From Saprospiraceae bacterium (GTDB lineage Bacteria > Bacteroidota > Bacteroidia > Chitinophagales > Saprospiraceae), in the NCBI GenBank assembly GCA_016717265.1, contig JADKFX010000001.1, positions 3,360,501 to 3,424,500 of the forward strand: a DNA stretch of 64,000 nucleotides. Direction: 5' to 3'. The notes beneath the pieces were generated by a model. That model did not search any database. It had not been told where the DNA came from and was given only the letters and a program-made list of their open reading frames with translations. Shown here piece by piece: positions 10,901-19,900 of the stretch; the stretch's first letter is position 1; each line of letters begins with the position of its first letter. The position numbers and the translations under genes were made by a program.

Positions 10901-13900
10901 GTTATCTCAACATAATCTCCATTTACATCAGCAGGTGATATAAAGAATGGCAATGGACTTGTAGTACCGACTACAATAGCATCAATTTGTTGAGTTACCT
11001 CCGTAATTAATAATATTGGTTGATCTTGTACTGTATAGCAGATCTGATTATTTCCTTTAGGGAAATTACTATTGCTTGCATCGCGAATACCTTTCTTAAT
11101 TGTATCACCAGCTTCGTTTCTAATAACATAAGTTACCGCAGTATGAGGACAAATATCTCTAACAGAAACCGGAGCTAAACCTGTTACATTATTTTTACCA
11201 CAAACACCTGGATCATTTACTAAATCCAGATTTGCAGGACAGGTAATTACAGGAATATCCCAGTAATCGTTAACAACAACTTTTATCGTACAAGTATCTC
11301 TATTGTTACAAAGATCTCTTGCCTCATATTTAAGTATTGTTGTACCAACAGGGAATCTAAATTGAACTGGATTTGGTCCAAAAATTTGCGTAATTACGAT
11401 ACTATCTGCTTGTGTACAATTATCTGTAGCAACTAATTTTGGCACTGTAACATATGCATCACAATGATCTTTTTCTGCATCCTGTACAATTGGAGGAGGA
11501 CAGTTTAAGAATCTTGGTCTTATGTTATCCGTAATTGTGAATCTAGCAGAACTTCTGGAAACATTACCACAATCATCTGTAGCAGAGAATGTAACAATTA
11601 CAAATCTTGCTGGTCCACAAACGCGAACCCAGTTAGCTGCTTGATAATCATTTGTGTATGTAATTTGATCACTACATGCATCCACAGTATTGAAACCTGC
11701 TCTATAATTCAACCATCCAATAAGTTCATCATCATTATTACCTGATAAATTCTCACAAGAAATTGTGGTATCCCTTGCTGGGCTAACAATCGTTGGTGCT
11801 AAGTTATCAATGATAATAAAGCTCGCTTCACGAGTAGATGAATTACCTGAACAATCGTATGCTGTAAATCTATAGATTGTACTATCTGTATTGCTACAAC
11901 GATCGTACTCTCTAACCTGATCATGCTCAAATCTTACGACTCCATTACAAAGATCTGTAAGAACGGATCCACCACCAGTTGATGTTAACCAATTATTTAA
12001 TTGTGTAATATTTCCTCTACCATCACACTGAACTTGAAGATTTCCTGGATTTACGATCCAAACCGGAGGTGTAGTATCTCTAACTATAAATCTAGCTACA
12101 GTTCCGTTTGAAATATTTCCACAAGAATCAAGTGCATTGAATCGGTATGTGATTCTACGGTTTTGTCCACAAGTAACTTCATTTGAAATGAATGTTGTAT
12201 CCCAAATAAAGATTCCACCGCTTAATACATCCTGATCTAATTGTAATGGTCTGGTATTTAAATAATCCAGGATATTCCATTTAAGATTTCTAGCATTTGG
12301 TTGTGGCCCATGGAATCCTGAAGCGGTCATTCCACCAAACATAACAATACCGCCACCCCATAATGATTCTGCAAGAACTGGGCGATTTGCACCACCATTT
12401 TCGCGAATAATGATATTCATTGATGGAGGACCGATTATCGCATGTCCAAAGAAGTTACCAGTATAAGCTGCACCTGTAGGCAGATACGGACCATTAAATA
12501 TTGGATGTGGATTTGCTTGAATAACATTTGGAGTAAAATTAGGATATGTAATTTGCACACCACCAAATCCAAGATTAATATTTCCACCAGTGTTTGGTGC
12601 TGCATTTAAAAGCAATCTACCACCACAAGTTACCCATGCTTCCGCTAAGCCTAAATTATTATTGATGAAAGTATTGAATGTATTCGAAATAGCATCACTT
12701 CCATCAATATATATAAATCGATAATTTCTACTAAATAATGTTGCTGCTGAAACTGTAAAATCAAAACGATCCCAGTTTCCAACACCAAATATCTGATTCA
12801 TGGAAGTAGTGTAATCATCATAAGATGGTCCACCACCCCATGGGAATGGATTACTTGATACTAAGGCAGCTTTTGCACCTGGGAAAGGTTGACAAGTTAC
12901 CCCACTACAAAGATCTGCAGCTACTGCGGATGCATGATTATTGATCCATGCTGCAAAACCTGCTGCGTTTCCATTACCATCACATTCAACAACAGTATCT
13001 CTTGCTGGAGATAAAATTTCTGGTGCTGTTTTGTCAACTACAGTCACTGTAGCTTGAGCCGTTGTTGTGTTACCGCAAACGTCTGCTGCTGTAAATGTAA
13101 CTAATGCAGAACCTGTGTTTCTATTACAACCACCTGTTAAACCATTGAAGTTATTTGTATAGTTGATGGTAATCTGACAAGAGTCAAGTGCTACACCATT
13201 TCCATTTGCGCGCAACCAAGCTGAAACTTGTTGATAAGGATCATTGGTTCCATCGCATTCTAATGTTGTATTCTGTGGTCTTACATTCCATACAGGAGGT
13301 GTTTGATCACGTACCTGAAGTGTAAATGTTACAGATGCAACATTACCACAACGATCTGATACTGTAAATACAACTGGAATTGCTACGCCACAATAGTTGT
13401 TTATTAAACCTGAGAAATTATTTGTCCAAAGTAAGAATGGACTCGCATCACAAGCATCTGTACCTATGGTACCCGCATGTGAATCTAACCAAGCATATAC
13501 TCTTGCATATACATCATTTCCACATTCAACAATAAGATTTGATCCGCCTGTAATTACTGGAGGAGTGATATCCCGAACTGTGTAATTAGCATATCCAACA
13601 CGGGTATTTCCACAAGCATCGGTAGCAGTAAATACAAATACATACGTACCTGTACCTGGGCTACATGCTGATTGACGATCAAATACTCTGTTTGTTACAA
13701 CCACTCCAGCACAATTGTCTGTAGCAGATGCACCGGCAGCCCATGCAGCCATTGAAGGACTTAATGGATTCTGACAGTCTACTATAATATTTGCTGGTAA
13801 TGTTAATGTTGGTCTAACTGTGTCAGTATAGATATTTAATGTATATGAATTTGAACAACCGTTTGGATCATCCAAAGTATAGGTTACTGCATAAATTCCA

Positions 13901-16900
13901 CAAGCAGTAGGAACGAAAGTTCCATTACCACCATTTCCGTTAAATGTTACACCATTACCTGTAAAGGTACCACCCGCAACTGCTGGCGTTAAAGTTACAC
14001 TTTGACCGATACATGGATTTACTGGATTTGCAGTAAATGTTGCATTCAACAAGGTTCCATCACGAATTGAAATACGCTCACAATATTGTTCAGTACAAAC
14101 AGATGCCGGATTTGCAGGAGAAGCAGGATTTGGGCCCGCTGCTGGACCACAAATAGGCGTTGTAATTGTCTCCGTCATACAAAGATCGAAGATCAATCCA
14201 CCTAATGGTACTGGACCATTAATTGTAAATGCGCCGGTTGCAGTATTCAAGGTAATTTGTGGCAATGGTGTTGGGCTTGTACCCCAAGTTCTTGTCACAA
14301 CCCCTGCTGCATCATACGATGGGCTGTTTACTAATGGATTGAATGTAGTTACTGGATCATTTGTTGACCAGCAAATTTCATTCTGAACGCTAAAGCTTGG
14401 AGTCGGCTGCTCAGAAATCTGTAAGCACGCTGAACTTTGAGCAAAGCATCCACCTCCAGTTGCACCAGGAACCGTAGTTACTGTATAGGTGAAGCAATAA
14501 CAACCTGCTTGTGTAAACACTAAATTGTTACCCATAATTTGAGCACCTGATGGCGGTGTACCGGCAAAAGACCAGCTTCCTCCAGGAGATGTTGCTGTAC
14601 TTGCAAATAAAACTGATAATGGAATAACACCACCTGGTTCTACTATACAAGGAATTTGTTTATTAGCTAAAGTTGCATTTGCTAAAGGAGCAACCACAAT
14701 ATTTCTAGTTAACACGTTACTACATCCGTCAGGACTGTTTACCGTATATGTTACTGCATGTGTTCCAACGCCTGCAACTGCTGGACAGAACTCATACTGA
14801 GGATGACCTGCAGTCGTTGTGCTGACACCTGCTCCAGTAAATACACCACCTGGGGTTCCGGTAACCAATAAGTCTAAACGCACACATGGAGCGTCGACAC
14901 AAATTGGTCCAAATCCAGTCCAGTTAGGATTGGAAGCAGTTACAGAATTTGTTATAGTAATGGTTTCGCAATATTCTTTTCTACATTCTACAAAAGAGCA
15001 ATTCGCATTATCATAATGCTCTTGCATACAAATTGTAACGATACCTGCTCCAATGATTGTTACCACACCACCTGCAGAAACCGTCGCAACTGAATTATTG
15101 CTTGAATTGAAGGCTCTTAAGAATAATGTAGTATTTGGATGCGGCGCTTGACTTGTTAAATAGTTCGCTACGATATTATAGGAAATCGTAGGCACACCAA
15201 CAGCCCAACAAATTTGATCCGGTAGATTAAATCCTGGCGTTGGTTCTTCACCTACTGTTAAACGATAGTCAAATGTAGCTGTACATGCTCCGGTAGCACC
15301 AGGGAATGCCATTACTGTATAACGTACGATATAACAACCTGGATCTGTATATACTAAGGTGTTACTTTGAACAACCCCTGTAATACCACCACCTAAAGCA
15401 TTTGTCGGACTAGACACGATTGACCAAGTACCACCTCTTGTAGCCGCTGGGCATAAGAAGGTTAATAAGTCAAAAGTACCCATTGTATAATAGGATTCTA
15501 TATTCACTGGAATAAAGAATTCACTTGCATTTGGGAAGCCACCATAAGTTTGAGGAGATCCTAATCTTCTGGTTGCACATGCAATTGCAAAATCATCTTC
15601 TGGACAAGCTGCTGTAACCGGACCATAAACTTCAAGATTATGAGTCATTACTGCGGTACATCCTGCACCATTCTGAACTGTATAGGTAATTGCATGGGTT
15701 CCAACACCAGCAACTGCTGGGCAGAATCTATAATTTGGATGACTAGGATCCAACTGAACACCTTGACCTGTAAATACTCCATTAGGCGTGCCTGTAACTA
15801 ATAAGTCTAAATCTATACATGGATCTGTAGTACAGAATCTGAATGGATTTGGACGTGTCCAGGTAGGATTAACTTCTGTATTTGTTTGGTGGATCGTAAT
15901 CCGCTCACAATAAGTTTCAGGACAGGAGATACCGGCAGCTAAAGAGCCACAAGCAGCATAAGTCAAAATTTCTGTTACACAGATTTCAAAAACCCCTGCA
16001 CCTTGAGCGGTGATTGTTGGAGATTGAACTGTGTTGTCATTAAATGTAGGAATTGGACCTCCAGAAACAGCGGTCGCTGTCCAAACATAGGTTCTTGTAG
16101 AATTTACACCAGAGGTATTTCCATTATATAAAGTACTTAATGTTAATGAACCTGGGATACCATTCCAACATACTTCCTCTGCTAAATCAAAGCTAGGTGT
16201 CGGCGCTTCCAATAAAAGTAAAAATACATCATCAGAAACTTCGGCACATGCACCTGGCGCACCCGGGAATGCTGCTGGAACTGTATATCTTAATTGATGA
16301 CATCCTGGAGATGCACTCATGGTATAATTCCGAATTGCAAAAGCAGGTCCGGAAATATGAGACCAAGTTCCACCTGGAGTGGTTCCAGCTGTTTTCAATT
16401 CTTCTAAATTAAAATCTACAAATGGGCCTCCATTGCTATTATTAAAAATAAAGCAACCTCTGGCTACATCGTTTCTTAATGTTGCATTATTAACAGGATA
16501 AACGCGAATCAATCTGCATGAATATTTCATACAGTTGGATTCCCCTGTCATAACACAAATTAAATGATAACCTGGTCCTGCTACAGATGGATCAAATGAA
16601 CCTGTTGGGTCATTACCACCATTATCTGTTACGCCTGGGCCTGACCAAATTACTTCTGCATTACCGTCAGGTGAACCTGCGTTTACAGAAGCATGTGGAT
16701 TTGATAATACTAAGGGCACTGCTGTTACATCAGCGCACACATTAATTGGTATTACAAATGATGGATCACTAGCAGCATTTATGACAACTTCTAAAGTATC
16801 AATTTGCTGACAGTCTGGTCCGCCTGGAGTATTTGTACCAATGGTATAAATTATATTATGAGTTCCTTCTCCTGCAGTTTGAGGATTAAAAGAAGCTGTT

Positions 16901-19900
16901 GCTCCGTTTCCTGCATCTGTGATACCAGGGCCTGAAAAGACACCATTGATACCACATAATGTGGTTGTACCATTATTCCTAATTGTATAAGGACCTACAT
17001 CGTTTGCACAATAAATTTGTGGACCGGATAATGAAATATGTGGAAGTTGATTCACTACTATAGTTCCTCTACATACGATATCATCTGGACAACTTGGAAT
17101 TGTATATTGATATTCTACTGTACCGCAGCCACCATTATATACTAAACCCGTAACTACATCTCCTGGTATTACAGAGAATACTGTAGGAGCTGTTATTCTA
17201 ACTAAACCTGGGCCTGTTTGTACTCCAGTAGTTGTAGTTGCAGCTGTTACGCCACCAATATAGGATGAACCACCACCACCGCCGGCACCAAAACCTGAAC
17301 CGTGATCTGTTGTGGAAGTTCCACCACCACCACCAAAATAACCACCACCTGCACCACCAGAACCCCAAGCTGCTACGTTTGAACTTCCGTTACCACCTTG
17401 TCCTAGTGTTCCATCTGTAGCACCTCTTAAAAGTGTACCAGCAACTCCACCAGCAGCTTGCGTACCACCTGTTCCTCCAATAGAGTTTATATGTGGTGGG
17501 GCATTATTTCCAATAAGACCACCGCCGTCGGCACCTGGTGCTACTGGACCAAAGAAGCCTCCGCTTCCCCCGCCACCGCCTGCTGCGACAATCACTCGGT
17601 CTGCAAGCGCTGTACCACCGACTCTAATATCAGAAGCACCGCCGCCGCCGCCGCCATTCTCTACTTGAGGAAAATTATCAAATCCACCATTTCCACCGCC
17701 GTTAAATCCGCCGGCATTGTTAGCGTCTGCTCCATTAAATGAAGTACCTTGACCACCAACATAGATATTTAAAACTTGACCAGGAACGACCGCAAGTGTA
17801 CCGGATGCGTATCCTCCCAGACCCGCTGGATTATTACTTGTACCACCAGCTCCGCCTTGTGCACCCCAGGTTTCAATATTTACAGAAGTAACACCTGCTG
17901 GTACCACATAAGTTTGGGCAGCACCTGTATAATTAAATGTTTGAGCGCCAGGAGCACTAATAATTGTAAATGTTCCTCCTGTTATTGCTGTAGAACTTAA
18001 TAAATCTGAGAAAGAGATTGTTGCACCTGGATCGAGACATGCTCTATAATCAATAAGAGCACAAGTTCCAACTACGTGATTTTCTATTTGAATTAAAATA
18101 CAATAAGTTTGTTCGCAACGCTGATCACCAACGTTAACACAAACTGTATAGGTACCTGGACCAGGAAATCCATCACCATCTGAATCATTTGGAGTAAATG
18201 TTCCTGTTGTACCATTATCCGTTACACCACCACCAAACCATCTTACATTAGCTGCAGTAAATGGATCACCGGCGATATCATTTGGATTCAATAAAGTTAA
18301 TACTAATGGCCAGGTATCTGTTTCACAAAGTATACCTGGATTCGTAATACCGTTTGGAGCTGTAGTGGATTGCTCCCCTGCTGCTTGATAAATTGTTATT
18401 ACTTTTCCATCTGATTTTGTAGGGCAAATACCTGTTGGATCAACTACATCTAATTGTAGACCGTAGTCGCCAGCAGAAACTTGTGTATTTAATACTGGGA
18501 AAACAAAAGAACCTAAAGGTAAAGAAATTGGCGCGCCGCCAATAAGTGCATTACCATCAGGACCAACTGCAACAAATAAGTTTACAACATCATCAACACA
18601 ACCTTCAATTCTGAAAGCACGGAGACTGAATGGCTCATCCTGACAATATTGTTGGTTAAAGTCCCAAATAATTTCTTTACAACGACGAATCGTTACATTG
18701 ATAACATCTGTTACCGTTGCACCGGAGCAGTTTGTATATGTATATGTTATCGTTGAAACACCACATCCGCCATCATAACGAGCGGCATGAGAATTTCCTG
18801 GACCTGGAGGAGGTAATAATACAAATTGTAATCCACCAGAATTTGAAATCGTCCAAGTACCACCTTCTGGTGCTGAACCTAATAAGAATGTTTCAAGATC
18901 TATAATTGCATCTGGACATAAGCAAACTCCAAAATCATCAATTAAGAAAGGAGCTGCGAATGTTTGTTCTACGTTTATTACTCTAGTTACTTCGACATGA
19001 CAATTTGCATCCCCAACGGTATAAGTAACTGCATAGGCTCCTGGTAAGGTTGGGTTAAAGATACCACCACCTGCAGAACATCTGCCTGGTGTTACGGCAT
19101 CACCACTCCATTCGCCACAAGGTACGCAACAAATAAGTGCACATAAGTTAAGTGGAAGTTGGCCTGTATTTAAACAAACGATACCTGGATTTAACCAATC
19201 TGCATCTTGTGGATTTGCACGAATGAAAACGTTGCAAGATCCAACAAAAGGATTTTCATTACCTGAACAGTCGACGGCACCAATATCTATTGGTTGAATT
19301 CCTAATTCATAACAATCGAAATTTTCTATTGCATTAAATTCCCTTGGATTTGGATCACAATTATCTGTTGCAACGGCTCTACCATTAAACCAATCTAGAG
19401 GCACGGTAGCAAAAGTATATTGACAAGTTGTTAAGTCGATAGCTAAATTGAAAGTATCCATTGGAACTGGACAAGTCAATGCATCTGGTGCCATGTCGTC
19501 AATGATTGTAATCACCATTGGACAAACTGTTGTTACTGGACCATTGCCATTACAATCTGTATAACGGAAGGTAACAGTTATTGGAGACTGACCTGGAGGA
19601 CAAACAAAAGTACTGGCATCTAATGGACCAGGAGCTGGTGATTGTATAATATCATCCACGTCGAATATAGGATCGCAATTATCTACAAATAAAGCTGGAT
19701 CTCTAAAATCTGGGATCGTAACCATACAATTTGCATCCGTAGTTAATATCACTGGTGCAGGGCACGCAGAAACATCAGGAACCGGAGGTGTATTATCTGT
19801 AATGGTTACATTAAAAGTACAGCAGTTGGACGGAATTGGTCCACCTGTAGGAGGATCTAATGGTCCGTTGCCAAAACAATCCTGTGCACATAAACGAATT

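Noticed and set aside
13815..16490. CRISPR-like or transposon repeats within the adhesin gene
   Set aside because: Repeats are protein-level duplications of 870-940 bases without short spacers, inverted ends or transposase.
17238..18000. Several plus-strand frames across the glycine-rich region and elsewhere in the giant gene
   Set aside because: They are antisense to a continuous coding frame, have low-complexity His/Thr-rich or Cys-rich composition caused by the repeats, and show no promoter or family match.
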